From Chthoniobacter flavus (lineage in GTDB: Bacteria; Verrucomicrobiota; Verrucomicrobiia; Chthoniobacterales; JACTMZ01), in contig CAMDUL010000023.1 of assembly GCA_945878135.1 (NCBI GenBank), positions 1 to 46,831 on the forward strand: a DNA stretch of 46,831 nt. Reading direction: 5' to 3'. Positions 18,873-29,200 of the stretch are shown here, piece by piece. Each line of letters begins with the position of its first letter. Within the stretch, counting starts at the first letter, position 1. The translations under genes and the position numbers were made by a program. Under the pieces are notes generated by a model. That model was not told the origin of the DNA. It did no database searches and saw only the letters and a list, made by a program, of their open reading frames with translations.

Positions 18873-18906
18873 CGAAAACCGGGCGTCAGCCCGGTTTTCG
18901 TCTTTT
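18873..18906 (+). terminator. Intrinsic terminator after the second surface-protein gene
   Basis: Perfect 12-bp stem CGAAAACCGGGC (18873-18884) and GCCCGGTTTTCG (18889-18900), loop GTCA, then TCTTTT. It lies 21 bp after the stop. Confidence 0.9.
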
Positions 18907-19057
18907 CCGCCCACCGATGCCGCCGTCCACTATTCCTTAAAACCCGCGCGAGCTTAACTTTGCGGCCAGCTTCCTGTTTACTGCAGCCTCCGGATGGCGC
19001 TTCCGTTGCCTTCTTGCGGAAAACTGAACACTGAACCACTGAAAACTCTCCTTTCCC

Positions 19058-20080
19058 ATGCCCTACCAACTCCACCGCTACGAAAAGAACCCCATCCTCT
19101 CACCCCTTGCCGGCTCGACCTGGGAATCGGAGGTAACGACCAACCCCGCCGCCTGGCTCGACGAGGCCACCGGTGACGTCCTCCTGCTTTACCGCGCGGC
19201 CGGCGACGATGACGCCCACACCGTCCATTTCGGTCTGGCCCGCAGCAAGGACGGCTACCACTTCACCCGCTCCTCCGACCAACCCGTCCTCTCGCCCCTC
19301 GCCAACACCCCCGACGGCGGCTGCGTCGAGGACCCGCGCATCATCAAAATCGGCGACTGGTATCATGTCACCGTGGCCTGCCGCCCCTTCCCGCCCGGCA
19401 AATACTGGCTCAACACCGGCAACGCGGCCAATGTGCGTCCGGAGTTCCCCGACACCTTTCCGGTCGCCCTGAGCAAAAATCTCACCTCGACCCAGCTCTT
19501 CCTGACCAAGGACTTCAAGAACTGGATCCGCGCCGGACGCCTGACCAATCCCGAACTCGACGACCGCGATGTCGTCATCTTCCCGGAGAAAGTCGGCGGC
19601 AAGTGGATCACCATCCACCGTCCCATGCAGTGGCACGGCGAAGGTTTTCCCAACCGCTGGCCGGCCATCTGGATCGCGGCGAGCAACGATGTCCTCGCCT
19701 GGAAGGACATGAAGCTCCTGGCCAAGGGTCAGGAGGACTGGGAGGACAAGATCGGCGCGAACAACCCGCCGCTCAAGACCCCGCACGGCTGGCTGCAGAT
19801 CTACCACGGCGTGGGGAACGACAAGCAATACCGCTTGGGGGCCCTGCTGCTCGACTTGGAAAACCCGTTCAAGGTCACCCACCGCACCCGGCGTCCGATC
19901 TACGAACCGGTGGCCGACTTCGAGACCAAGGGCATCTACAACGGCGTCTGCTTCCCCTGCGGACACGTGGTCAAGGACGGCACCTACTTCCTCTACTACG
20001 GCGGCGGCGACGTCCACTGCGCCGTGGCCACCACCCCGCTCAAAGACTTGATCGACCACCTGCTCGAACAACCGGTGTGA
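19058..20080 (+). CDS. Glycoside hydrolase family 130 (mannosyl phosphorylase/mannosidase) enzyme
   Basis: 340 residues from ATG at 19058. It is a five-bladed beta-propeller family recognised by YEKNPILSP at the N-terminus, GGCVEDPRI (Glu91-Asp92 region), RPMQWHGEG, LKTPHGWLQIYHGV, YRLGALLLDLENP and YNGVCFPCGHV near the C-terminus. GH130 enzymes phosphorolyse or hydrolyse beta-mannosides. Whether this one is a phosphorylase or a hydrolase cannot be decided by eye. There is no signal peptide, so it acts in the cytoplasm. It starts a plus-strand run with two sulfatases and would pair functionally with the GH2 beta-mannosidase-like enzyme at 10132-12105. Confidence 0.88.
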   Translation: MPYQLHRYEKNPILSPLAGSTWESEVTTNPAAWLDEATGDVLLLYRAAGDDDAHTVHFGLARSKDGYHFTRSSDQPVLSPLANTPDGGCVEDPRIIKIGDWYHVTVACRPFPPGKYWLNTGNAANVRPEFPDTFPVALSKNLTSTQLFLTKDFKNWIRAGRLTNPELDDRDVVIFPEKVGGKWITIHRPMQWHGEGFPNRWPAIWIAASNDVLAWKDMKLLAKGQEDWEDKIGANNPPLKTPHGWLQIYHGVGNDKQYRLGALLLDLENPFKVTHRTRRPIYEPVADFETKGIYNGVCFPCGHVVKDGTYFLYYGGGDVHCAVATTPLKDLIDHLLEQPV

Positions 20081-20097
20081 GGCTGACATCCGCAATT

Positions 20098-20167
20098 TGT
20101 AGCGGCGGTCTATGACCGTCGGTGCCAATCGCCATAATTGTTCCGGCGGTCATAGACCGCCGCTACA
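20098..20167. repeat. Inverted repeat, 25-bp arms, GTAGCGGCGGTC type
   Basis: Arms 20098-20122 and 20143-20167 match at 24 of 25 positions with a 20-bp spacer. Both begin (in their own orientation) with TGTAGCGGCGGTCTATGACC. It is in the gap between the GH130 and sulfatase genes. The outer end TGTAGCGGCGG is shared with the palindrome at 24110-24135, pointing to a dispersed family. Confidence 0.85.
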
Positions 20168-20218
20168 CTACATTGCTGGCATGAAACTATCCGTGCCATC
20201 CGTGGCTTAAAAAAAGTC

Positions 20219-21733
20219 GTGCCCTCCCGCCCGAACATCCTCTTCATCCAGACCGACCAGCAAATGGCGGCCACGCTCGGATGCTACGGATCGACCATCT
20301 GCCGCACGCCGAACATCGACGCCCTCGCGCGCGACGGAATCCTCTTCACCAACGCCTACGCCAGCAGTCCGGTTTGCGCCCCGGCCCGTGCCTCGCTGCA
20401 CACGGGTTACTATCCGTCCAAGCACGGCATCACCACGAACATCTACACGCCGGGTTGCGCGGTGCACGAATTGCCGGACCACCCCTCGTTGCTCGGACGC
20501 CGCCTGCAGCAACTCGGCTACCAAGCCGGCTTCACCGGCAAGTGGCACCTCGGATTCGGGGACGACCGTCGTGATCATCCGGAATACCAGAGCCACATCG
20601 CAGCCATGCCGGTGCTTGATTGGACCGATGCCCCCGGCGCGCTGCCCTCGACGCGCGGATTCAGCGGTGATGACTTTCCCGGCCACGGTGGCATCGGCCT
20701 CGGCACACCCCAATACCGGGACTGGTTGCGCGCCCGCGGCAAGGAACTGACGCTGGAGAAGCACCTCGAGCCCTATCCGCATAATTGGGAAATCACCTCG
20801 GGAAAGGACACCTCAGTGACCTATTTCCTCACCGAGAATGCCATCAAGCATATGGATGACTTCGTCGCGGACGGACGCCCCTTCTGCTACCTGCTCAACT
20901 ATTGGGGCCCGCACGGACCCTACTGCGCGCCGACCGAATACCTCGATCTTTACCGCGACGCGGAGATTCAGCCCTGGCCGTCATGGAACGAGGAGCAGAG
21001 CAACAAGCCGACCATCCACGACGCCCACCGCACCGAAACCACGCTCGGATGGCAATGGAAGGACTACGAAAAGCTGCTGCGCACCTACTTCGCCGCCATC
21101 ACGGAAATTGATGACATGGTCGGTAAACTGGTCGGCTTTCTCAAGGAGCACGGCCTTTACGACAACACGCTCATCGTCTTTTGCGCGGACCACGGCGACT
21201 CGCTCGGGGTCCACGGCGGTCTGACCGACAAAACCCTCTTCATGTATGAGGAGACCAACCGGATCCCGCTCATCATCAAAGAACCCGCGCCGGTGCACCG
21301 GGCCGGACAGACCGAGTCCGCCTTCGTCGGCACCTGCGACCTTTACTCCACCATCCTCGATTACGCGGGACTGTCGGCGAAGGAAACCGACCGCGACGGC
21401 ACTACTCTGCGCCCCCTGATCGAAGGCACCGCCGGGGAATGGCGTGACAGCATCGTGACCGAAGGGTTCGGTCTCGATTTCCTGCAGCACAGCCAGCGCG
21501 CCCTGCGCTGGAGCCATTACAAATACGTTTTCAACAGCGGCGGACCCGACGAACTCTACGACCTGGCCTCCGACCCGCACGAAATGCACAACCTCGTCTT
21601 CGACCCGGCCCGCACCGCTCTCCTGCGCGAAGCCCGCGAAAAGCTCGACCAGTGGATGGCCACCCGTCATGACGGCCTGCGCGAACGCTTCCACCGCCTC
21701 CGCCTCCTCGACCGCAGCAAATCGCCCGAATAA
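20219..21733 (+). CDS. Type I sulfatase (CAPAR active site)
   Basis: 504 residues from GTG at 20219. The N-terminus RPNILFIQTDQQ is the usual metal-binding start of sulfatases. Cys53 in VCAPARASLHTGY is the residue converted to formylglycine (C-x-P-x-R). Other family features are TGKWHLGF, NYWGPHGPY, IVFCADHGDSLG with the second metal site, and SHYKYVFNSGG near the end. There is no signal peptide at this start and no better start upstream, so the enzyme appears cytoplasmic. The substrate is unknown; the setting suggests a sulfated oligosaccharide. No formylglycine-generating enzyme or radical-SAM maturase is in the window. The sequence just before the start (20187-20215) is a phrase rich in CCGTG and ends in seven A residues. 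Confidence 0.92.
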   Translation: MPSRPNILFIQTDQQMAATLGCYGSTICRTPNIDALARDGILFTNAYASSPVCAPARASLHTGYYPSKHGITTNIYTPGCAVHELPDHPSLLGRRLQQLGYQAGFTGKWHLGFGDDRRDHPEYQSHIAAMPVLDWTDAPGALPSTRGFSGDDFPGHGGIGLGTPQYRDWLRARGKELTLEKHLEPYPHNWEITSGKDTSVTYFLTENAIKHMDDFVADGRPFCYLLNYWGPHGPYCAPTEYLDLYRDAEIQPWPSWNEEQSNKPTIHDAHRTETTLGWQWKDYEKLLRTYFAAITEIDDMVGKLVGFLKEHGLYDNTLIVFCADHGDSLGVHGGLTDKTLFMYEETNRIPLIIKEPAPVHRAGQTESAFVGTCDLYSTILDYAGLSAKETDRDGTTLRPLIEGTAGEWRDSIVTEGFGLDFLQHSQRALRWSHYKYVFNSGGPDELYDLASDPHEMHNLVFDPARTALLREAREKLDQWMATRHDGLRERFHRLRLLDRSKSPE

Positions 21734-21780
21734 CTCACTTTCCCCTCTTCGGCGCCCTCCGCGCCCTTGGCGAACTTTGC

Positions 21781-24114
21781 GTGAAGAATATTCTCCTTAT
21801 CGTCTCCGACCAACACCGCCGCGATGCCTGCGGCGTCTACGGATCGCCCGTCCGCCGACGCGACGGATCATCGCCAACGCCGAACATCGACCGCCTCGCC
21901 GCCCGCGGCACGGTCTTCGACCGCGCCATCTGCAACTCGCCGCTCTGCGCGCCCTCCCGTGCGGCCTTCCTCACCGGACTCCACCCGCACACCACCACCG
22001 CGCTTTACCACAAGATGCTCGAGCGAGAGGCCGGCTTGGCGCGCTTCCCTGGTGTGCGCGAGGGTGTCCGGACCATGGCCGACCATTTCCGCGCTGCCGG
22101 CTACCGCACCGGGGCCATCGGCAAAATGCATGTGCACGGCGAGGAAGCCCGGGGCTGGGATCTCGGCTTCGACCTGCGGGAACTGCGCTTCTACACGCAG
22201 GCACCGGGCATGCATTACAGTGGTGTCCAAGGCGGTGACCTCAACCGCCGCTACCGCGAACTCCCGCCCTATCGCGACCTGACCTACCGTGAAATCGACC
22301 CGCAACGCTATGCGGCCGCACCCCCTGACTTGAAGGTACGCGACAACACCCTCAACCAGCACCTCCTCGAGACGCTCGTCGCTGATGAGGAAGGCATGTT
22401 CGACCATCTGGTCGCCGACCGGTCACTCGCTTTTCTCGAAGACTGCGCACGTAACGAGCGGCCGTTTTTCCTCCACGTCGGTTTCGAGAAACCGCACGAG
22501 CCGTGGAGCGTGCACCGGAAATACCTCGATTTGTTCGATCCGGACACCATGCCGTTGCCCGCAGCCCACGGTGACTGGCAGGAACACGGACGCCACGCCG
22601 GCATTCCCGGTTGGCAGCACACCACGCGGACGCCGGAGGAAATGCGCGCCATCATGGCCAGTTACTATGCGTGCGTCGCCGAGATGGACCACGAACTCGG
22701 CCGCGTCATCGGACGCTGCGCGGAACTCGGACTGCTCGGGAACACAGTCATCATCTACACAAGCGACCACGGGGAGCTGCTTTTCGACCACGGACTCATC
22801 TACAAACACAACTTCTTCGCGTCCTCGGTCGATGTCCCGCTTGTCATGGCGGGTCCCGGAATCCCCGCCGGTCAATCCTGCGCCGCTCCCGCTTCACTCG
22901 TCGATTTGCTTCCGACCCTGCTCGATTTCGCGGGTCTCCCTGCCGCCGCGGACGCCGAGGGCGGCTCCTTGCGCCCGGCGTTGGCGGGCCGCTTCGATCC
23001 GGAGCGACCGCTCTTCTCCGAGTTCCACCAGTCCGGATCCGCCGCGTGGGGTCCGCGACTGCACCCGACCCGCATGGTGCGGCAAGGACCGTGGAAATAC
23101 ATCTACACCCACGGGATGCGCGACCAGTTGTTCGACACCGCGACCGATGCGGGGGAACTCCACGACCTCGCCGGCGAACCGGCCCACGCGGACACGTTGC
23201 GCCGGTTGCGCTATCTGGCGTTGCGCGACTGGGAACTGGATGCCCAGCCGCAACTCTCCCTCCGTATGGAACGCCGCAAGGACGGCATCGCCCTCGCTTG
23301 GGACTCGGCCGGAGCGGGTGCGACCTATGATGTTTGGCGCGAGCCGGAGCAAGCGGACCCGGAGCTACTGGCCACCGGACTGAAGGACGCGCGCTTCACC
23401 GACTCCTCCGGCGGACCCCCACGATACCGTGTCGTGGCGTATCCGGCCTTCACGCGCTTCTTCGCCGATCCCGACCGGAAGACACGATACGGCTCCGCAC
23501 CAGTCCTCACCACCGAGTATCCCGACTTTCTTCCCGTCACTCCGCAGTTGGTCTTAACCGAAGTCGCGCCATCGGCCATGGCGCAGTATCGCCCGTGGCA
23601 TTCCGTCGAAATCGGTGCACAACGCTGGATTTACGAAGGCATGCCGCCTTCCGTGAAAAATGGCGCACTTCACGCCACCGGTCCCTGCGCGATCCTCACG
23701 CCGCGCTTTGTGACCGGAGACTTCGTCCTCAAGCTGGAGGACCTTGCGATGGATTGGAAAAGTGATGTTCCCACCGACGAGCAAGTCCTCGAAATCGTCT
23801 TCGGCTGGGACAACGCAGCGTGCACGCACGCTTTCGCGGTCGATTCTCTGGGCGTGATCCGCCTCCTCACGCGTAGGCCGGATCTTCGAGCACTCAACCA
23901 AGCCAAGCCCGGCGCTTTCAACGATCTCTGCCTGACGAGGCAAAACACGACCGTCACGCTGTCGGTCGACGGACGTTCGATCCTCTGGTGCGATTCGCCC
24001 TATGTCCCGTCCGGACGCGTCGGCCTCAATCTCGGCCTCGGTGTTGCGGACTTCACCGCCCGCTTCACCCTCGAAACGGCCGTCGCCGGGGACGGAGACG
24101 CTACATTGCTGTAG
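21781..24114 (+). CDS. Sulfatase with extra C-terminal beta-sandwich domains
   Basis: 777 residues from GTG at 21781. The sulfatase domain covers 1 to about 490: KNILLIVSDQHRRD, Cys56 in CAPSRAAFLTG, IGKMHVHG, GFEKPHEPW and IYTSDHGELLFDHG. About 493-560 looks like a fibronectin-III-type module (IALAWDSAGAGATYDVWRE, YRVVAYPAF). About 590-770 is a LamG/concanavalin-like sandwich (RPWHSVEIGAQRWIYEG, VTGDFVLKLEDLAMDW, RVGLNLGLGVADF). Such tails are not usual in sulfatases and may bind glycan. There is no signal peptide, which is odd for a carbohydrate-binding tail. The last codons and the TAG stop lie inside an imperfect palindromic repeat (24080-24135). Confidence 0.9.
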   Translation: MKNILLIVSDQHRRDACGVYGSPVRRRDGSSPTPNIDRLAARGTVFDRAICNSPLCAPSRAAFLTGLHPHTTTALYHKMLEREAGLARFPGVREGVRTMADHFRAAGYRTGAIGKMHVHGEEARGWDLGFDLRELRFYTQAPGMHYSGVQGGDLNRRYRELPPYRDLTYREIDPQRYAAAPPDLKVRDNTLNQHLLETLVADEEGMFDHLVADRSLAFLEDCARNERPFFLHVGFEKPHEPWSVHRKYLDLFDPDTMPLPAAHGDWQEHGRHAGIPGWQHTTRTPEEMRAIMASYYACVAEMDHELGRVIGRCAELGLLGNTVIIYTSDHGELLFDHGLIYKHNFFASSVDVPLVMAGPGIPAGQSCAAPASLVDLLPTLLDFAGLPAAADAEGGSLRPALAGRFDPERPLFSEFHQSGSAAWGPRLHPTRMVRQGPWKYIYTHGMRDQLFDTATDAGELHDLAGEPAHADTLRRLRYLALRDWELDAQPQLSLRMERRKDGIALAWDSAGAGATYDVWREPEQADPELLATGLKDARFTDSSGGPPRYRVVAYPAFTRFFADPDRKTRYGSAPVLTTEYPDFLPVTPQLVLTEVAPSAMAQYRPWHSVEIGAQRWIYEGMPPSVKNGALHATGPCAILTPRFVTGDFVLKLEDLAMDWKSDVPTDEQVLEIVFGWDNAACTHAFAVDSLGVIRLLTRRPDLRALNQAKPGAFNDLCLTRQNTTVTLSVDGRSILWCDSPYVPSGRVGLNLGLGVADFTARFTLETAVAGDGDATLL

Positions 24115-24135
24115 CGGCGGCGTCCCCGCCGTCGG
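24080..24135. repeat. Imperfect palindrome overlapping the end of the second sulfatase gene
   Basis: Arms 24080-24105 and 24110-24135 pair at 21 of 26 positions with a 4-bp loop. The right arm begins TGTAGCGGCGGCGTCCCC, the same outer end as the repeat at 20098-20167 and a GCGTCCCC core as at 29491-29550. The TAG stop of the sulfatase is within the right arm, and the left arm codes for part of its C-terminus. Confidence 0.75.
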
Positions 24136-24144
24136 TCGTCTGCT

Positions 24145-25002
24145 TTACTCGCTTTTTCCCTCCCCCGCAATTTTCCCGAACCTCTCCCGGATTTCCTCCA
24201 GCGATCCAGTGGTCAGATAGACCTTGTAGCCGAATTCCAGGTCCGGCGTCACCGCGAAGGTCCGCACCGGCGCAAAATAGGAACAGGCACTCCCGGTCGG
24301 CCCCGTTTTGCCATCGCCTTCGTAGCGGTAGCACGTCACTTCGGTCGTGCCCGGAAACAACACCCCGATCCCCTCGTCGGCCTCGTTCAGATACGCCGCC
24401 CACGATTCGTCCGCATCAATCCGCTCGTTCGGCCAACCGGGCACCTTTCGCTGCAGGGCGCCGTCCGCGACATACACGAGATTCGGATATTCCGCGTCGA
24501 CGAAAACGGCCGGCAATTCCTGATGTCGCGGCGGATGGTTCTCGTCCCCTTTGTAGCGGAAAAGGAATTCGATTTCCGCCACAGGGCCGCGCAGGGTGAT
24601 GGTGGATTCCATTTCCGCCTCGTCGACCCGCTCTCCCGTGGCCCAATGGCGCGGCTTGGACACCACTCGCAGGGTGTCGCCGTCGCGCACGGTGGTCACC
24701 TCCTCCGCCGCTTCGCCGCGGTAGCCGCCGCCCTGCACCGGATTCCAACGCCACGGCTTGCCCGCCCATTCGGACCCGTCCTCGCGTCCATAGTAGGACT
24801 GCTGGATGAAACGTCCTTTGTCATAGTGGTTCAGCAGATTCGCGGAATCCTCGCCGGACGGACCGAAGTGGAAAATCGCTCCACCCGCCGAACGGTCAAT
24901 CCCGAGGCGGATCACGCCATTGTCGATGAATTCGGGGTCGGGCACGGGTGCGGCGTGGAGGCTGGCGGCGGTCAGGGTCAGCGCGGAAAGTATTGCTCTC
25001 AT
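24145..25002 (-). CDS. Secreted protein of unknown family, coupled to an esterase gene
   Basis: 285 residues, with a signal peptide ending SLHAAP. The mature protein is rich in beta strands and aromatic residues (GVIRLGIDRSAGGAIFHFGP, QQSYYGREDGSEW, PWRWNPVQGGGY, PRHWATGERVDEAEMES, LPAVFVDAEYPNL, VYLTTGSLEEIRERF). The pattern looks like a large beta-sandwich, in the style of a mutarotase-like fold, and suggests glycan contact, but I do not recognise a family and see no assured catalytic residues. Its ATG overlaps the stop of the upstream esterase (24999-25002), so the two are made together. They probably act on the same exported substrate. Confidence 0.75.
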   Translation of the reverse strand: MRAILSALTLTAASLHAAPVPDPEFIDNGVIRLGIDRSAGGAIFHFGPSGEDSANLLNHYDKGRFIQQSYYGREDGSEWAGKPWRWNPVQGGGYRGEAAEEVTTVRDGDTLRVVSKPRHWATGERVDEAEMESTITLRGPVAEIEFLFRYKGDENHPPRHQELPAVFVDAEYPNLVYVADGALQRKVPGWPNERIDADESWAAYLNEADEGIGVLFPGTTEVTCYRYEGDGKTGPTGSACSYFAPVRTFAVTPDLEFGYKVYLTTGSLEEIRERFGKIAGEGKSE

Positions 25003-26057
25003 GACTGCGGGGGCGGAACAGGCCGGCCATCCCGCAAAGCGTCGAGCCAGACCCTCATGCGCCGCAGGTAGGGTTCATGCGTCCCGCCATCGCCTTGGTG
25101 GTTGGCGCCGGGGAGAAAAACCAGTTCTTTGTCGCCACCCAGGGCATTCGCCATAGCCGCAATTCCGTGCGGCGGACAACTCTGGTCACGCAATCCGGCC
25201 GAAACCAGCACCGGTGTTTTGACCCGCGGGGCGAAGTGAGCGACATCGTAATAATTCGCGGCCTCGGCGATTTCCGCGGGGTCGAGGTCGCCCGGGGGCT
25301 TGGCCGTCCAGTAAGGATACGGGGCGCTGCGGCCGGCCGCAGGCGCGTTTTGGTCGCACAGCGCGGGCACGTTGACCACCACGGCGGTCACGCCGTCGGT
25401 CAGCGCCGCCGCCACCAGCGCCTGCGATCCGCCTTGGCTCGTCCCGTGCACGACGAGGGTCCGGCCGTCCCACTGCGGCAGCGACTTCACGTAGTCCATC
25501 ACCCGCCGGGCTCCCAGATACATGCGCCGGAAGTAACTCGTCTCGCGATCGCCGCGCCCGATCAACCCGTAATCCTTGAGGTCGCCGTTCTTCTGTTCCT
25601 CGTAGAATGCCTCCGGTTCGTCGATCAGCAAATCGTGGGCCATCACATTGACCGCCAACCAGCCCTTCTGCGCGTTGCCCGTCACAGTGCCCTGCTGCAA
25701 AGGATAAACTCCCGCCCACTGGAAAATGATCAAGGCTGGAAACTTCCCGGCCCGGTCCGGCCACGCCATTTGCCCGCGCACCCTCTGCGTGTCGTTCACT
25801 GCGAGGGAAAATTTGCCGTAATGGACCCCGGCCACCGGCTGCGGATCAGGCGTCTCGACCTGCGGATCGAAAGGCACTTTGGCCAGAGCCTCCATTTGAC
25901 CGTCCCAGAACGCGTCGAAATCGGCCGGTCGCTCCGCTGCCGGCCCGGCGGACGGAGCCTGCGCAATGTCCCAATCCTCAGACCCCCCGGCGGCCACCGC
26001 CTTTCCCGAGGCAAGGGCGAGAACCGAACAAAGGAGAAGGAATGCTCTTCGTGTCAT
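24999..26057 (-). CDS. Acetyl-xylan-esterase/cephalosporin-C-deacetylase-like hydrolase, secreted
   Basis: 352 residues. ATG at 26057 gives MTRRAFLLLCSVLALASG with a signal peptide ending AVAAG; the frame is open further upstream, but the longer start is less natural. It has the alpha/beta-hydrolase fold of the AXE1 family: nucleophile Ser207 in HGTSQGGSQ, acid in AGLRDQSCPP, and His in GANHQGD. The family removes acetyl groups from polysaccharides or oligosaccharides; FDAFWDGQM near the N-terminus is typical. It is coupled to the following unknown secreted gene. It is divergent from the ABC transporter. Confidence 0.87.
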   Translation of the reverse strand: MTRRAFLLLCSVLALASGKAVAAGGSEDWDIAQAPSAGPAAERPADFDAFWDGQMEALAKVPFDPQVETPDPQPVAGVHYGKFSLAVNDTQRVRGQMAWPDRAGKFPALIIFQWAGVYPLQQGTVTGNAQKGWLAVNVMAHDLLIDEPEAFYEEQKNGDLKDYGLIGRGDRETSYFRRMYLGARRVMDYVKSLPQWDGRTLVVHGTSQGGSQALVAAALTDGVTAVVVNVPALCDQNAPAAGRSAPYPYWTAKPPGDLDPAEIAEAANYYDVAHFAPRVKTPVLVSAGLRDQSCPPHGIAAMANALGGDKELVFLPGANHQGDGGTHEPYLRRMRVWLDALRDGRPVPPPQS

Positions 26058-26200
26058 GAAAGCCATGATGCTCGGCACGGACTGTCCGCAGGTCAAAGCC
26101 ACAAGGCGGCGAATGCGTTTTACCATAAACAAAGCACGCGTAAGCTTGGCTTTGGTTTTCGGGCGGCGCTTCCCGGATAATCACCCTCCTCCGCCCCCTG

Positions 26201-29200
26201 ATGATATTCCTCCGTCCCGCCCTCCGTCTGGCCGTCGCCTTCGTCGCCGTGGCGACGATGCTGTTTGTGTGGGCTTGGTTGATCGGGGGCCAGGGAGCCG
26301 CGACTCCACGCGCGGCGGGGACTTCGGAAGTCATCGACCGCAATTTGCGGATCGATCCGGACAATCTTCCCGTCGTGCAGCGCGAGGTCGATTACCGCGA
26401 AGGCCCGCGCGGCGCATGGTGGCCGAAAGGCGAGGCTCCGGTGCTGGCGGAACTCGTGGCGGAAAGCAAATTGCCTCCGGTGGCCGGTCGCACCGGACCG
26501 GAGCCGCTCGTGCTCGAGGGACCGGAGGGGCTCGGGAATCACGGGGGCAAATGGCACCGGTTGTCCAACTCGCTCAACGACGTGGCCATCGTGGCCAACC
26601 GCCTGTCCGGCGCCAACCTCGTGCGCTGGTCGCCCATGGGTTACCCGATCCGTCCGCACCTGGCCAAAAGTTGGGAGATGTCGCCCGACGCGCGCGAGTG
26701 GACCTTCCATCTCCGGCAAGGCGCGCGTTGGAGCGACGGGCATCCGTTCACGGCCGACGACATCGTCTACTGGTGGGAGGACCAGAAGTATTTTTACGAG
26801 GACCCCCCGGGTTTCATGCGCATCGGCGGACAGACCGGCGAAGTGGTCAAAGTCGACGACCACACAGTCAAGTTTGTCTTCCCCGAACCGTACGGCGCGT
26901 TTCTCGAGCGTCTCAACCAGAGTTCCACCGGTCCCTACGCGCCGAAGCACTACCTCGGGCAATTCCATCCGGTCAAAGGCAACCAGAAGTTGATCGCCGC
27001 CGCCATGAAAGCACGCGGCACGGACTCGGCACGCTCGCTGTATTCCTCGCTCGCCGATTTCCGCAATCCGGAACACCCACGCATGTGGCCGTGGGTCTAC
27101 CGCACGCACCGCGACGCCCCGCCGGAGACTTTTGTGCGCAACCCGTATTTCTGGGCCGTCGATCCGCAGGGAAACCAGCTGCCCTACGTCGACCGCCTCG
27201 TCTTCGACGTGAAAAGCCCGAAAATCATCCCCATCGCCATCGCCGCGGGCGATGTGACCATGCAGGCGCGCGGACTCACACAGCAGGATTACACCCTGCT
27301 GATGGAGAACCGGAAGAAGAACGGTTACCAAGTCTATCACTGGTATCCGGGCCTGCGCTCGATGTGGCTCATGGCGCCGAACATCAACCGCCATGTGCCG
27401 GAGGGCGACCAGGCCGCGGCCGACAAAGCCCGTCTCCTCGCCGACCGCCGTTTCCGCGAAGCACTTTCCCTCGCCATCGACCGCCGCAAGATCATCGATT
27501 CGATCGACAACGGACAAGGCCAGCCCGCGCAATCCGAACCCGGACCCGACTCGCCCTTCCACAGTCCGCTCCTGCGCGACGCCGCGGTGCAATACGATCC
27601 GGCCCGGGCCAATACGCTGCTCGATGAACTCGGCTTCACCGGACGCGACTCCGACGGCATGCGCCGCTTTCCCGGCGGACCGCGTCTCGTGTTCTATCTC
27701 GATTACACCGACTTCACCGGCGAAGGGCCCGCGCAATTCGTCATCGAGGATTGGGCGCGTGTCGGCGTCCGCGCCGTGCAACGCGAGCGCTCCCGCACGC
27801 TATATTACGCGACCAAGGCGGCCATGCTCCACGACATCGCCGTCTGGACCGGCGAAGGCGAGTTCGCCCCGATCAACGAACCGCGCACCTTCGCGCCGGT
27901 GACGTTCGAAGCCAACTACGCCGTGGGTTATGCCAACTGGTATCAGCGGGGCGGACTGCGCGGCGACCCGCGCGCCGCCGGATCGGTCGAGCCGGCGCCC
28001 GGGAGTCCGGCGCGCCGCGCCATGGAACTTTACGAGGAGGCTCTGCACGCGCCGACCGAGGAAGGCCGCGTCGAAGCCGTGCGGCGGCTCACCGATCTTG
28101 CCGCGGAGGAAATCTGGACCATCAGCATCTCCTCGCCGCCGCCGGTGCCCGTCGTGGTCAAAGACGGTTTCCGCAATGTGCCGCGCACCGCGATATACGC
28201 GCACACCTTTGCCTCGCCGTCCAATGCGGGCATCGAGACGTTCTTTTTTGAGAGCCCGAACGATCCCCCTGCCGTGGCGGCGGCGCTCAAAGCCGAGCTG
28301 GAGCAAATCACCCCGGCCCGGGATTCCATCGACCCGGCCACCTTGGCCTCGCGACGCGCGCGGGGGATCAGCGACCATGGGTGGACCGCTTTGCTGCTCG
28401 TCGCCGCGGCCGGCATCGTCACCGCCGGCGTGAGTCATCCGTTCATCGGCCGCCGTCTCATCCTCATGATCCCGACCCTGCTGGTCGTCTCCGCCTGCAC
28501 GTTTGCCCTCATCCAGTTGCCGCCCGGAGACCACATCGAAACGCGTCTCATGGAATTGCGCGCCGCGGGCGACAGCACGGCCGAAGCAGAGGCGCAGCGC
28601 TTGCACGAAATGTTCCGTCTGGACGAGCCGCTCTGGCAGCGCTACGCGCGCTGGCTCGGGTTGCCGTGGTTCCTCACCTTCGCTCCGGAAGACCGCGGCT
28701 TGCTGCAGGGTGACATGGGACGCTCCATGGAAACCCTGCGCCCCGTCAACGAAATGGTCGGCGACCGCGTGGCCCTCACGTTCTGGGTCTCGCTCGGCAC
28801 AATTCTCTTCACGTGGGCCATCGCCCTGCCCATCGGAATCTACTCCGCAGTGCGCCAGTATTCCTTCGGCGACTACGTCTTCTCTTTCCTCGGTTTCCTC
28901 GGCATGTGCCTGCCGAATTTCCTCCTCGCCATCCTCCTCATGTATCTCAGTGCCGAGTTCCTCGGCATCAATGTCACCGGACTTTTCTCGCCCGAATACG
29001 CCGCTTTGCCCGGGTGGACATGGCCCAAAATCCTCGACCTCCTCAAACACGTCTGGGTGCCCATCGTGGTCATCGCCCTCGGGGGGACGGCAGGCATGAT
29101 CCGCGTCATGCGAGGCAACCTCCTCGACGAGTTGAAGAAACCCTATGTCACCACCGCGCGGGCCAAAGGCGTGCCGCCCTTCCGCCTGCTCATGAAATAC

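Noticed and set aside
12555-18914. Several Val/Ala/Pro-rich minus-strand frames opposite the surface-protein genes.
   Set aside because: Produced by the repeated Gly/Thr/Asn codons of the beta-helix genes; no independent start signals or domains.
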